The notes under the pieces are model-generated. The model was not told where the DNA came from. It saw nothing but the letters and a program-made list of their open reading frames with translations, and did no database searches. Source: Chromatocurvus sp964613795 (GTDB lineage Bacteria > Pseudomonadota > Gammaproteobacteria > Pseudomonadales > Halieaceae). From it: a DNA stretch of 64,000 nt. Every line of letters starts with the position of its first letter. Within the stretch, counting starts at the first letter, position 1. Positions 34,235 through 42,835 of this stretch are shown piece by piece. The stretch is from the NCBI GenBank assembly GCA_964613795.1, contig CAZTJR010000003.1, forward strand, positions 1 through 64,000, written 5' to 3'. The position numbers and the translations under genes were made by a program.

Positions 34235-35814
34235 ATGCGTCCGGTCATTGCGTTGGTAGGCCGCCCGAACGTGGGCAAGTCCACCCTGTTCAATCAGCTC
34301 ACCCGCAGCCGGGATGCGCTGGTAGCTGACTTTCCGGGACTGACCCGGGATCGCAAATACGGCGAGGGCCGCAGCGGCGATCGTGACTTCATTGTCATCG
34401 ACACCGGTGGCCTCACCGGCGACGAGCACGGCATTGATGCGCCGATGGTGAATCAGTCCATGGCGGCGATGGAGGAGGCTGACGTTATCCTGCTCCTGGT
34501 TGATGCGCGCGAGGGTCTGAATAGCGCCGACGAACTCATGGTTGAGGCGCTGCGTCGCCGCGGCAAGGCGTTCCATCTGGTGGTCAATAAGCTGGATGGC
34601 CTGGACGCGTCGGTGGCGACCGGCGATTTCTACCGTCTCGGCGTGAGCCACCTGCACGGCATCGCCGCCAGTCAAGGACGTGGTGTGCGCGCGCTGATTG
34701 ATGAGGTTCTTTCGCAGGTGCCCGATGACGGCTCTGCGGAAGCGCTGGCCGAGCGCGAGAACCGCATACGCGTGGCGGTGGTCGGTCGTCCGAATGTCGG
34801 CAAGAGCACCCTGGTCAACCGCCTCCTGGGTGAGGAACGTGTGGTCGTATACGACCAGCCGGGCACGACCCGTGACAGCATCTATATCGATTTCGAGCGC
34901 GACGAGCATGCGTACACGCTGATTGATACCGCTGGTATCCGGCGGCGCAAGAATATCCGTGAAGTCGTGGAGAAGTTCTCCATCGTCAAGACGCTGCAGG
35001 CGGTGGACGATGCGCACGTCGTCGTTCTGCTGGTGGACGCCCACGAGGGGCTCGTGGATCAGGACATGCACCTGTTGGGTCACTGCATCGAGGCCGGGCG
35101 AGGACTGGTGATTGCGATCAACAAGTGGGACGGGCTGGAGCCGGACGCGCGCGATCAGATAAAGAATGAGCTCAGCCGACGTCTGCAGTTTGCCGACTAT
35201 GCCGACACGCATTTCATCTCTGCCCTGCACGGTACCGGCGTCGGGCATCTCTATCGCTCGATAGACGCCGCTCACCGCTCGGCGACGCGCAAGCTGAACA
35301 CCAACCAGCTGACGCAGATNNNNNNNNNNNNNNNNNNNNNNNNNNNNNNNNNNNNNNNNNNNNNNNNNNNNNNNNNNNNNNNNNNNNNNNNNNNNNNNNN
35401 NNNNNNNNNNNNNNNNNNNACGCCGCTCACCGCTCGGCGACGCGCAAGCTGAACACCAACCAGCTGACGCAGATTCTGGAAGACGCTGTCGGGTCGCACG
35501 CGCCGCCCATGGTCAATGGGCGCCGCATCAAGCTGCGCTATGCCCACGCCGGCGGGCGCAACCCGCCACTCATCGTGATTCACGGCAGCCAGACGGACAG
35601 CATTCCGGCAAGCTACCAGCGATTTCTCGAGAAGGTGTTTACCCGGGAGCTCAAGCTGGTCGGCACGCCGGTGCGCATCGAGTTTCGCAGTGGTGAGAAT
35701 CCCTATGCCGATCGTCGCAACGCGCTCACCCAGCGGCAGGTGGCGCGCAAGCGTCGCATGATGGCCCACGTGAAGCAGGAAAAGAAAAAACGTCAGCGCA
35801 AGAAGGGCCGCTAG
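34235..35814 (+). CDS. der: GTPase Der/EngA (split by an artefactual N run)
   Basis: Ribosome-assembly GTPase with two G domains in tandem. G1 motifs GRPNVGKST occur near residue 8 and again near residue 182, with DTGG and DTAG as G3 motifs, and NKLD and NKWD as G4. A KH-like C-terminal domain follows and the tail is Lys/Arg rich (KQEKKKRQRKKGR). A 100-N run interrupts the last third, flanked by identical 55-nt copies. Collapsing it gives 1425 nt, an intact frame of 474 residues, normal for Der. The right-hand part must therefore not be read as a separate small gene. Confidence 0.95.
35265..35474. repeat. 100-N gap flanked by identical 55-nt contig ends (der)
   Basis: Positions 35265-35319 and 35420-35474 are identical over 55 nt, with 100 N between. 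It has the same form and length as the secF artefact. Confidence 0.93.
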
Positions 35815-35851
35815 CGAGCCCTTCCTTTGGGCAGGTCTTGCTGAAAACCGC

Positions 35852-35879
35852 TTGCATCGAGCGATCTTGGTGATATAGT
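35852..35879 (+). promoter_or_regulatory. Candidate promoter of the DUF2807-YtrA-ABC operon
   Basis: TTGCAT and TATAGT spaced by 16 nt, about 40 nt before the DUF2807 start. Confidence 0.55.
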
Positions 35880-35889
35880 TGTATATAAC
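35878..35889 (+). promoter_or_regulatory. Candidate operator overlapping the -10
   Basis: GTTGTATATAAC is a 12-nt near-palindrome (5 of 6 pairs) that begins inside the -10 element. A dimeric regulator such as the GntR protein encoded downstream could bind here. This is inference from symmetry and position. Confidence 0.35.
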
Positions 35890-35916
35890 ACCATCACATT
35901 AGCAAGGGTGAGCAAC

Positions 35917-36789
35917 ATGTTTTATCCCCACAGGCAAAAAATACTGGTTGGCGGGCGTCGCTTGCTGGCGACTGGGGTCGCCTTCTTTGTTTGCGCGGCC
36001 CTGCTAGCGGGCAGTCGTGTGGTTTTTGCCCAAGAGACGATCGAGGTTGATATCCCGGATGTTACCCGCCTTGAAATTCGCGGCGGCGTCGAGGTCGAGC
36101 TGTCTCAGGGCGAGGTGCCGTCTCTGCGGGTGCGCGCGTCACAGGCAGATCTCGACAAGGTTCCCTACGCTGCGACCTCGGGTGATCTGCTGCTGGGCTA
36201 CAGCCGCAGCCATCCTCGGGAGAGCTTTGCGGATGTCAAATTCCGCGTGACGCTGCCAGCGATCTCGGAAGTCGAGGTCATGGGCTCCGCAATGGTGTAT
36301 CTGCGTTCATTCAATGTGGACGACCTGCGCGTCTCGGTGGCAGGCAGTGGCAACGCGCGGCTACACGATGTCCGCGGCCAGCGGCTGGCGCTGCGCGTGT
36401 CCGGCTCTGGCGATATACACATCATGACTGCGGATATCGGCACCATGGAGGCCGTGATTGCAGGCTCGGGGGATATCCTTCTGGGCAGTCTCGCGGCAGA
36501 TACCGTGGATGCCGTAGTCCAGGGCTCCGGCGATATGCGGGTGGAGAGCGCGACCCAGGTCGATACTCTCGAGCTGTCGATCGTCGGTGCTGGCAGCGTT
36601 GACCTTGCCGGCGTCCCGGCCCGACGGGCAGAGGTGAATATCGTTGGCTCCGGTGATGCGCGTCTTGGCGAACTGCAGGAGCATCTCGACGTCACGATAC
36701 TTGGCAGCGGCAATGTGCTGTATGCCGGTAACGCGGAAAAAAGCACGACCATACTGGGCTCTGGACGCATTGACCGGCGCGACCAGTGA
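35917..36789 (+). CDS. DUF2807 (head GIN-type) exported beta-repeat protein
   Basis: Exported protein of 290 residues with a signal peptide (hydrophobic ATGVAFFVCAALLAG, then VVFAQ). The rest is a stack of short beta repeats spaced about 20 residues apart, each with a glycine turn: AGSGNARL, SGSGDIHI, AGSGDILL, QGSGDMRV, VGSGDARL, LGSGNVLY and LGSGRIDR. This is typical of DUF2807, once called a putative autotransporter adhesin domain, and suggests a right-handed beta-helix-like fold. Function is unknown. The ATG at 35917 is preferred to a GTG 9 nt upstream. It is the first gene ahead of a YtrA-type regulator and an ABC transporter, with a 44-nt gap. Confidence 0.82.
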   Translation: MFYPHRQKILVGGRRLLATGVAFFVCAALLAGSRVVFAQETIEVDIPDVTRLEIRGGVEVELSQGEVPSLRVRASQADLDKVPYAATSGDLLLGYSRSHPRESFADVKFRVTLPAISEVEVMGSAMVYLRSFNVDDLRVSVAGSGNARLHDVRGQRLALRVSGSGDIHIMTADIGTMEAVIAGSGDILLGSLAADTVDAVVQGSGDMRVESATQVDTLELSIVGAGSVDLAGVPARRAEVNIVGSGDARLGELQEHLDVTILGSGNVLYAGNAEKSTTILGSGRIDRRDQ

Positions 36790-36833
36790 GCCGCACGGGC
36801 GGCAGTGACTGACAGGCGGCAAGGACTGAACGA

Positions 36834-37202
36834 GTGGAGTGGAATGACAAACAGCCGATCTATCGCCAACTGCGTGAACTTGTCGTGGAAAGGGTGATGG
36901 ACGGAAGCTTTGCGGAGGGTGAGGCCGTGCCGTCCGTGCGCCAGGTTGCTGCCGACTACAAAATCAATCACCTGACCGTTGCCAAGGCCTATCAGGAGCT
37001 TGTTGATATCGGTCTGCTGGAAAAGCGCCGGGGGCTCGGTATGTTTGTCACCCAGGGCGCGCGCAAAGCACTGACACAGGATGAGCAGGCGCGGTTTTTG
37101 GAGGAAGAGGTCCCGGCATTTGCACAGCGTGTGCGCACGCTGGGTCTCGGGATGGACGCAGTGGTCGAGCGGCTGCTGCAGGAACGGGGCGAACAGGAAT
37201 GA
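36834..37202 (+). CDS. YtrA-type GntR transcriptional regulator
   Basis: Short GntR regulator of 122 residues with a GTG start. The winged-helix DNA-binding domain covers about residues 8-75 (QPIYRQLRELVVERVMDG, SVRQVAADYKINHLTVAKAY, EKRRGLGMFV). The remaining 45 residues form a helical dimerisation tail too short to bind a metabolite, as in the YtrA subfamily. Such regulators usually repress an adjoining ABC transporter; here the ATPase start overlaps its stop by 4 nt, which supports autoregulation of the operon. Confidence 0.88.
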   Translation: MEWNDKQPIYRQLRELVVERVMDGSFAEGEAVPSVRQVAADYKINHLTVAKAYQELVDIGLLEKRRGLGMFVTQGARKALTQDEQARFLEEEVPAFAQRVRTLGLGMDAVVERLLQERGEQE

Positions 37203-38059
37203 CAGACATAATCAGGGCGCGTGGTCTGTTCCGGGCGTTCGGCGGCGTGCCCGCCGCGGATCATATAGACCTCGATATTCCCTCGGGTGCCGTGGTGGGG
37301 CTTATCGGGCCCAATGGTGCGGGCAAGACGACACTGTTGCGGGCGCTGCTGGGATTGACCTCGGCACAGGGGGAACTCTCGGTGCTGGGCCGGCAGCCCG
37401 TGCGTGAGCACGCGCGCCTGATGGAGGAGGTCAGCTTTATCGCGGATACCGCCGTGCTGCCGCGCTGGATGCGAGTTGATCAGCTGCTGGATGCAGTCAA
37501 TGGCCTGCATCCCCGCTTTGACCGCGCGCTTGCCGAGACCTTTCTTGCCGCCACGGATGTCGCGCCGGCGCGGCGCGTCGGTGAACTGTCCAAGGGGATG
37601 ACCGTGCAGCTGCACCTCGCGCTGGTCATGGCGATAGATGCCCGTCTGCTGATTCTGGACGAACCGACGCTGGGTCTGGATATTCTGTTCCGGCGCCAGT
37701 TTTTTGAGCAACTGCTCAACGACTACTTTGATGAACAGCGTACGATTGTCATCTCCACACACCAGGTCGAGGAGGTCGAGAATATCCTGACGCATGTCAT
37801 GTTCATGGATCATGGTCACATCGTCCTCAACCGGCCGCTGGCGGAGCTGGAGGCGAGTTTTGTCGAGCTGCACTGTGTCGGCGAGGCCCTGGCCCGGGCG
37901 GAAAGCATCCCCCACGTCGGCAAACGAAGCATTCTCGGCGGCAAGGCAATCATCTACGAGGATATCGACCGGCACCTGCTGACACCGCTGGGCGAATGTC
38001 GCACACCGTCGGTCTCTGATCTGTTTGTGGCAAAGCTGAGCCGGGAGGTGCGCTCGTGA
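37199..38059 (+). CDS. ABC transporter ATP-binding protein
   Basis: ATPase of 286 residues with Walker A (GPNGAGKTT), Walker B (LLILDEPTLGLD) and switch histidine (ISTHQVEEVE). The signature reads ELSKGMTVQLHLAL, with LSKGM in place of LSGGQ, a variant seen in several YtrA-linked and antibiotic/bacitracin-type exporters. A C-terminal extension of about 70 residues follows the core. It overlaps the regulator and the permease by 4 nt each. The transported substrate is unknown. Confidence 0.9.
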   Translation: MTDIIRARGLFRAFGGVPAADHIDLDIPSGAVVGLIGPNGAGKTTLLRALLGLTSAQGELSVLGRQPVREHARLMEEVSFIADTAVLPRWMRVDQLLDAVNGLHPRFDRALAETFLAATDVAPARRVGELSKGMTVQLHLALVMAIDARLLILDEPTLGLDILFRRQFFEQLLNDYFDEQRTIVISTHQVEEVENILTHVMFMDHGHIVLNRPLAELEASFVELHCVGEALARAESIPHVGKRSILGGKAIIYEDIDRHLLTPLGECRTPSVSDLFVAKLSREVRS

Positions 38060-39120
38060 ACCGCAGCCGTTCCCACCGTATTTTCACGCTCCTGCAGCGC
38101 GAGCTGCGCGAGCACCGGCGGGCCTTCCTCTGGGCGCCCCTGGTGCTTGCCGTGCTGATCGCCGTGGCGATGCTGCTGAGCGTGCTCGTGGTCGACCGCA
38201 TCAGCGTGTTCGGCGATACCCTCACCCAGGTCCTTGAAAAGCAGGCAGGCGGGGAAGCCTCGACGATCATCGTCCGCGCTGACAGTGAGGAGCGGCCAGG
38301 CGCTGCCGACGACATGGATCTGGCATCGCGCCCCGCGACTCAGGATTCGCCGGATTCGGCCTGGGACTTCGGCCGTGACTGGACTTTCAGTCCGCCGCCT
38401 GCGGCGGACCGCGGAATGCCCGCCAGCGACTCCACAGGTGAACGCATTCGCAGTCTGAATCCGCTGCTCAACGTGCTGCACAACGCGCTGCTGCTGGTGC
38501 TGATGATCGCACTTGCGCAGTATCTACTGGGCGCGCTTTACGATGACCGTAAGGACCGCAGTATTCTTTTCTGGCGCTCTCTGCCGGTGACCGAATGGGA
38601 GAGCGTGCTCAGCAAGCTCGCTATGGCGCTTATCGCCGCACCGGCCATTGTGATCGTCATCAGTGTCCTGCTTCAGCTGGCGACACTACTGCTCGCGATG
38701 CTCATGGTCTGGCGTCTCGACATGCAGCCGATGGCGGTGCTGGCGGACAATCTGGCCCCGGCGCGACTGCTGGTTGACCAGATTGGAGGCTGGCTGCTCA
38801 GCGCGCTGTGGCTGGCGCCGACCTGCGCCTGGCTGTTGCTGGCCTCAGCCGCAGCCAGGCGCTCGCCGTTTCTGTGCGCGGTCGTGCCGGTGATCGGTGC
38901 AATTCTGCTGGAGTCGATTTTCCTGAAAAGCAGCGTCGTGCTGACTGCTGTTGGCCGGCACCTGCCGCATCTGGCGGAGAATGACGACGGCGTCGGTTTC
39001 TACCTGTTCGGGCCGGACTGGGCTGCTGTTGACTGGCTGTCCCTTCTCGCCGGACTCGTCTTCGCGGCACTGGCGACAAGCCTGGCTGTCGCCCTGAGGC
39101 GCCACCGTTGGGAAATCTGA
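38056..39120 (+). CDS. ABC-2 type transporter permease
   Basis: Membrane protein of 354 residues, partner of the preceding ATPase. One helix near the N-terminus (FLWAPLVLAVLIAVAMLLSVLV) is followed by a polar loop of about 100 residues, Asp/Ser/Pro-rich and probably periplasmic, then about five more helices. The large loop between the first two helices is a family-like ABC-2 feature. It ends the regulator-ATPase-permease unit. Cargo could be a lipid, peptide or antibiotic; nothing in the sequence decides. Confidence 0.82.
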   Translation: MNRSRSHRIFTLLQRELREHRRAFLWAPLVLAVLIAVAMLLSVLVVDRISVFGDTLTQVLEKQAGGEASTIIVRADSEERPGAADDMDLASRPATQDSPDSAWDFGRDWTFSPPPAADRGMPASDSTGERIRSLNPLLNVLHNALLLVLMIALAQYLLGALYDDRKDRSILFWRSLPVTEWESVLSKLAMALIAAPAIVIVISVLLQLATLLLAMLMVWRLDMQPMAVLADNLAPARLLVDQIGGWLLSALWLAPTCAWLLLASAAARRSPFLCAVVPVIGAILLESIFLKSSVVLTAVGRHLPHLAENDDGVGFYLFGPDWAAVDWLSLLAGLVFAALATSLAVALRRHRWEI

Positions 39121-39132
39121 CGGGGTCTGGTA

Positions 39133-39160
39133 TTTGTCTTGTGAATGTCAAAGATATAAT
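39133..39160 (+). promoter_or_regulatory. Candidate aceA promoter
   Basis: A perfect TATAAT at 39155-39160 with a weak TTTGTC 16 nt upstream, in an AT-rich patch about 105 nt before the aceA start. Confidence 0.45.
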
Positions 39161-39264
39161 ACATCTATTTCATTTATGGCGGGCCGCTCACTACACTGTG
39201 AGTCTGTTTCGCTGGCGCACCCTTGCACGGCGAGTGAACTGGTTCTGGCATTTGAGGAAACCCC

Positions 39265-40863
39265 ATGGCGACGTATCAGGAAACGACGGCGGAATTTGCC
39301 CGTCTTTGTGCACAGCAGGGCAGCACCTGGAATACTATCAATCCGGAATACGCGGCGCGCATGCGTCTGCAGAACCGCTTCCTGACCGGACTTGATATCG
39401 CCCGCTACACGGCGGGCATCATGCGCGCCGACATGGCGGCCTATGACGCGGACACCGCACACTACACCCAGTCGCTTGGCTGCTGGCACGGCTTTATCGG
39501 CCAGCAGAAGCTGATCGCCATCAAGAAGCACCACGGTACGACCAGCAAGCGTTACCTGTATCTGTCCGGCTGGATGATTGCTGCCCTGCGCAGCGAATTC
39601 GGACCGCTGCCGGACCAGTCTATGCATGAAAAAACCACGGTCCCGGCGCTGATCGAAGAGCTATATACTTTTTTGCGACAGGCAGATGCCCGCGAGCTGA
39701 ATCACCTTTTCCGCGAACTGCAGACGGCTAGGGATGCCGGTGATCAGGTGGCCGAGAAACGGCTGCTCGACGCCATCAACAATTTCGAGACCCACGTCGT
39801 GCCGATCATCGCCGACATCGATGCCGGTTTTGGCAACGAGGAAGCCACCTACCTGTTGGCAAAGAAGATGATTGAGGCGGGCGCCTGTGCCATTCAGGTC
39901 GAGAACCAGGTCTCCGACGCCAAGCAGTGCGGCCACCAGGACGGCAAGGTTACGGTGCCCCACGAAGACTTCCTGTCGAAGATCAATGCCATCCGCTATG
40001 CCTTTCTGGAGCTGGGTGTGCCCGATGGGGTGATTGTGGCACGCACGGATTCCCTCGGCGCCGGCCTGACCCAGAAAATTCCCGTATCGCGCGAGCCCGG
40101 CGATCTGGCGTCGCAGTACAACGCCTTTCTGGAAACCGAGGAAGTGCAGTCGGCGGATGACGTCAATGAAGGCGACGTGGTGATCAAGAAGGACGGCAAG
40201 CTGGTGCGTCCGGTGCGGTTGCCGAATGGCCTCTACCGCTTCAAGGCGGGCACCGGTGAAGCGCGGGTCATTCTCGACTGCATTACCAGCCTGCAGCACG
40301 GCGCCGACCTGCTGTGGATTGAGACCGAGAAGCCCCATGTCGGGCAGATCGGTGCGATGGTGGATGAGATCCGCCGCCAGGTGCCGAACGCCAAGCTTGT
40401 GTACAACAATTCGCCGTCCTTTAACTGGACGCTGAGCTTCCGTCAGCAGGTATTTGATGCATGGCAGGCGGAGGGGCGCGATCTGTCGGCCTACGAGCGC
40501 GATGCCCTGATGAAGGCGGAATACGACACGACGGAACTGGCACAGGAAGCAGACCACTGGATTCAGGCTTTCCAGTCCGAGGCCTCGGCCAAGGCAGGTA
40601 TTTTCCATCACTTGATCACGCTGCCTACCTATCACACGGCGGCGCTGTCAACGGACAACCTCGCACGCGGCTACTTTGGCGAGGCGGGCATGCTGGCCTA
40701 TGTGGAGGATGTGCAGCGCAAGGAGATCCGTGAGGGTATTGCCTGCGTCAGGCATCAGGATATGGCCGGATCGAATATCGGCGACGATCACAAGGAGTAC
40801 TTCTCCGGCGAGCAGGCACTGAAGGCCGGCGGCAAGGACAATACCATGAACCAGTTTGGTTGA
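39265..40863 (+). CDS. aceA: Isocitrate lyase (large form)
   Basis: First enzyme of the glyoxylate shunt, splitting isocitrate to glyoxylate and succinate, needed for growth on acetate and fatty acids. At 532 residues it is the long form found in Pseudomonas-like bacteria. The catalytic motif reads KQCGHQDGKVTVPHEDF, with KQCGH where the E. coli type has KKCGH; metal-site residues lie in PIIADIDAGFGNEEAT. The ATG follows GAGGAAA at good spacing. It is monocistronic, with its own promoter candidate and a strong terminator. Malate synthase is not in the window. Confidence 0.96.
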   Translation: MATYQETTAEFARLCAQQGSTWNTINPEYAARMRLQNRFLTGLDIARYTAGIMRADMAAYDADTAHYTQSLGCWHGFIGQQKLIAIKKHHGTTSKRYLYLSGWMIAALRSEFGPLPDQSMHEKTTVPALIEELYTFLRQADARELNHLFRELQTARDAGDQVAEKRLLDAINNFETHVVPIIADIDAGFGNEEATYLLAKKMIEAGACAIQVENQVSDAKQCGHQDGKVTVPHEDFLSKINAIRYAFLELGVPDGVIVARTDSLGAGLTQKIPVSREPGDLASQYNAFLETEEVQSADDVNEGDVVIKKDGKLVRPVRLPNGLYRFKAGTGEARVILDCITSLQHGADLLWIETEKPHVGQIGAMVDEIRRQVPNAKLVYNNSPSFNWTLSFRQQVFDAWQAEGRDLSAYERDALMKAEYDTTELAQEADHWIQAFQSEASAKAGIFHHLITLPTYHTAALSTDNLARGYFGEAGMLAYVEDVQRKEIREGIACVRHQDMAGSNIGDDHKEYFSGEQALKAGGKDNTMNQFG

Positions 40864-40881
40864 TCGCGGCCTCAGACGCAG

Positions 40882-40910
40882 AAAAGGGCGGTATTACCGC
40901 CCTTTTTTTT
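40882..40910 (+). terminator. Rho-independent terminator after aceA
   Basis: GGGCGGT, loop ATT, ACCGCCC, followed by eight T. The A-run before and T-run after lengthen the stem, so it may also act on the opposite strand, though no gene ends there from that side. Confidence 0.93.
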
Positions 40911-40959
40911 GCAGATCCTCTACTTTCCTTTCTGTTCTATGAGCGTCGGTCGTTGCGTA

Positions 40960-42198
40960 TCAGGAGGCCGTAGCGCCCGGCGGTGGCGGTACGTCCCTGA
41001 AGGGATCGTCGATATCCGCCGAGGGCTGGGTGAACCACTGCGCGCCGTCTGTCGTGATGTGAAAGTGGTCTTCGAGACGCACGCCGAAATGCCCTGGTAC
41101 ACAGATCATCGGCTCATTGCTGAAGCACATGCCGGGCGTCAACGGCGTGTCGTCGCCGCGGACGAGGTAAGGGGCCTCGTGAATATCCAGGCCGATGCCG
41201 TGGCCGGTGCGATGCGGCAGTCCGGGCAGCTGGTAGCCCGGCCCCAGACCGGCGCCCTCGATAACGCCGCGGGCAGCGGCGTCGATGGTGCCACAGGGCT
41301 TGCCCGGCTCTGCCGCCGCGAACGCTGCCTTCTGCGCGGCTTTCTCCGTCGCCCAGATCACTCGCTGGCGCTCTGTGGGGTCGCCGAAGACATAGCTGCG
41401 GGTGATATCGGAGATGTAGCCCTCCACCTGACACCCGGTATCGATCAGCACCATATCGCCTTCCTCGAGGGATTTTGGCTTCGCGACGCCGTGGGGAAAG
41501 GCGCTGTCCGGCCCGAAAAGGACAATGCAGAAATACGATCCGCCGGTGCCGGCAGCGCGGTGCGCCGCGTGGATGAATTCGGCCACTTCCGCTGTGGTAA
41601 TGCCCGGACGCAGAATCCGGGCTGTGTGACGCTGTATCTGCAGCGTGATGTCCTTGGCACGCTGCATCAGCGCGAGTTCCGCTGCGCTTTTGCGTGCGCG
41701 ACAGCTGCGGGTGATGTCGGTCGCGGCGAGCACCCGTGTATCCGGCAGTGCCCGGCAAAGTCCATCTACCAGGAAGAACGGTGCGGATTCGTCCACAACA
41801 AGGCTCCCGGGGACCCGGTCTTCGCGCGAGACAATCTTCGCCACCAGACGGTAGGGATCCTCGTGCTCTTCCCAGCAGTGAAGCTCGCCTTCTGTCACCA
41901 TGAAACCGTTCAGCGTGTCGCGCTCAAAGGCGGGCGCAATGTAGTGCAATGCGCCGTCGGCCGTCACAATGGCGCCGACGAGACGCTCGCTCGGTGGCCA
42001 GACCGTGCCGGTGAAGTAACGCAGGTTGGTGCCGGCATTCAGGTACAGCGCCTCGGCACCGCTGTCAGCCAACAGCGTCCGCGCCCGCGCGAGGCGCGCC
42101 CTGTATTCGCTGTCTGCGAGGGGCTCGACGCCCGCGACCATGGGCCGGATGGCCTCGAGCTCGGTTGTTGCATCACTGCCGCCAACGCCTGTTGTCAT
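40960..42198 (-). CDS. M24 family metallopeptidase (Xaa-Pro dipeptidase/aminopeptidase-like)
   Basis: Dinuclear metal peptidase of the pita-bread fold, 412 residues. The N-terminal domain (about 1-175) is creatinase-like; the catalytic domain carries the metal ligands: Asp in LIDTGCQVEGYISDITRSY, His in GLPHRTGHGIGLDIH, Glu in FSNEPMICVPG and Glu in RLEDHFHITTDG. The start at 42198 has GAGGAAG upstream; the longer open frame overlaps the divergent hxlR gene. Cleavage of Xaa-Pro peptides is the family norm, but creatinase-like relatives exist, so the exact substrate is open. Confidence 0.88.
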   Translation of the reverse strand: MTTGVGGSDATTELEAIRPMVAGVEPLADSEYRARLARARTLLADSGAEALYLNAGTNLRYFTGTVWPPSERLVGAIVTADGALHYIAPAFERDTLNGFMVTEGELHCWEEHEDPYRLVAKIVSREDRVPGSLVVDESAPFFLVDGLCRALPDTRVLAATDITRSCRARKSAAELALMQRAKDITLQIQRHTARILRPGITTAEVAEFIHAAHRAAGTGGSYFCIVLFGPDSAFPHGVAKPKSLEEGDMVLIDTGCQVEGYISDITRSYVFGDPTERQRVIWATEKAAQKAAFAAAEPGKPCGTIDAAARGVIEGAGLGPGYQLPGLPHRTGHGIGLDIHEAPYLVRGDDTPLTPGMCFSNEPMICVPGHFGVRLEDHFHITTDGAQWFTQPSADIDDPFRDVPPPPGATAS

Positions 42199-42262
42199 GT
42201 CGATCTTCCTCGTCTGCCAGCGTATCGTCGTCGGCATGATAACAGGACTCGCCCAGCGGTGG

Positions 42263-42291
42263 TTTTCCCCTCGGCACCGCTTGCCTATACT
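42263..42291 (+). promoter_or_regulatory. Candidate promoter of the hxlR-aldolase-sstT operon
   Basis: TATACT with a weak TTTTCC 17 nt upstream, 23 nt before the regulator ATG. Confidence 0.42.
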
Positions 42292-42313
42292 CACCGGACG
42301 TTGGAGGAAGCCC

Positions 42314-42835
42314 ATGCGCTGGGATGACATAGACAGACAGGTATGTTCGGTAGCCAGAGCGTTGTCCGTGGTCGGTGAACGCTGGACGCTGCTGATTTTG
42401 CGCGATGCCTTTCTAGGCACGCGGCGATTCGATCAGTTCCAGTCCAGCCTGGGCATCACACGGCACCGCCTGTCCGAGCGCCTCGGCAAGCTGGTGGAAC
42501 ACGGTGTGCTGACCCGGGTGCTCTACAGCGATCGCCCTGTCCGCTACGAGTATCGCCTCACCCGCAAGGGGCTTGCGCTCTACCCGGTGCTGATGACGCT
42601 CGGTCGCTGGGGTGACGAGTGGATGGATCTGGGTGAGGGCGCTCCGGTCGACTATGTTCACAATGCCTGTGGCGAGCGAACCCAGCCGGTTCTGACCTGC
42701 AGCCACTGTGGCGAGGTTCTGCGCCCGGAGGGCGTGTCGCCACGTGCGGGGCCGGCACTTGCACTGCACGCCGCACATACCTGCCTCGGGGATGTTAAAC
42801 TGCCCGAGTTTCCCCTGCTGGAGAAGACCTCATGA
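42314..42835 (+). CDS. HxlR family transcriptional regulator
   Basis: Winged-helix regulator of 173 residues. The HxlR domain covers about residues 8-100, with the opening CSVARALSVVGERWTLLILR, the recognition region SSLGITRHRLSERLGKLVEHG and a wing. A C-terminal part of about 60 residues contains CSHCGEVLRP and another cysteine, which could bind metal or sense redox state. The start has GGAGGAAG before it. Its stop overlaps the aldolase start by 4 nt, so it probably controls that gene and sstT. The inducer is not known. Confidence 0.88.
   Translation: MRWDDIDRQVCSVARALSVVGERWTLLILRDAFLGTRRFDQFQSSLGITRHRLSERLGKLVEHGVLTRVLYSDRPVRYEYRLTRKGLALYPVLMTLGRWGDEWMDLGEGAPVDYVHNACGERTQPVLTCSHCGEVLRPEGVSPRAGPALALHAAHTCLGDVKLPEFPLLEKTS

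Noticed and set aside
33371..35275. 634-codon open frame on the minus strand
   Set aside because: It lies antisense to bamB and der, both firmly identified; long antisense frames are common in high-GC genes and this one has no family features.
35509..35814. Separate 101-codon gene after the der gap
   Set aside because: It encodes the KH-like C-terminus of Der and joins in frame once the artefact is removed.
35816..35833. Terminator after der
   Set aside because: AGCCC/GGGC makes only a short stem with no T-tract.
36400..36780. Tandem DNA repeat
   Set aside because: Similarity is at the protein level (glycine-turn beta repeats of DUF2807); the DNA copies differ too much to be a DNA repeat.
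40909..42327. 472-codon open frame on the plus strand
   Set aside because: Antisense shadow of the M24 peptidase, whose metal ligands are all present on the minus strand.
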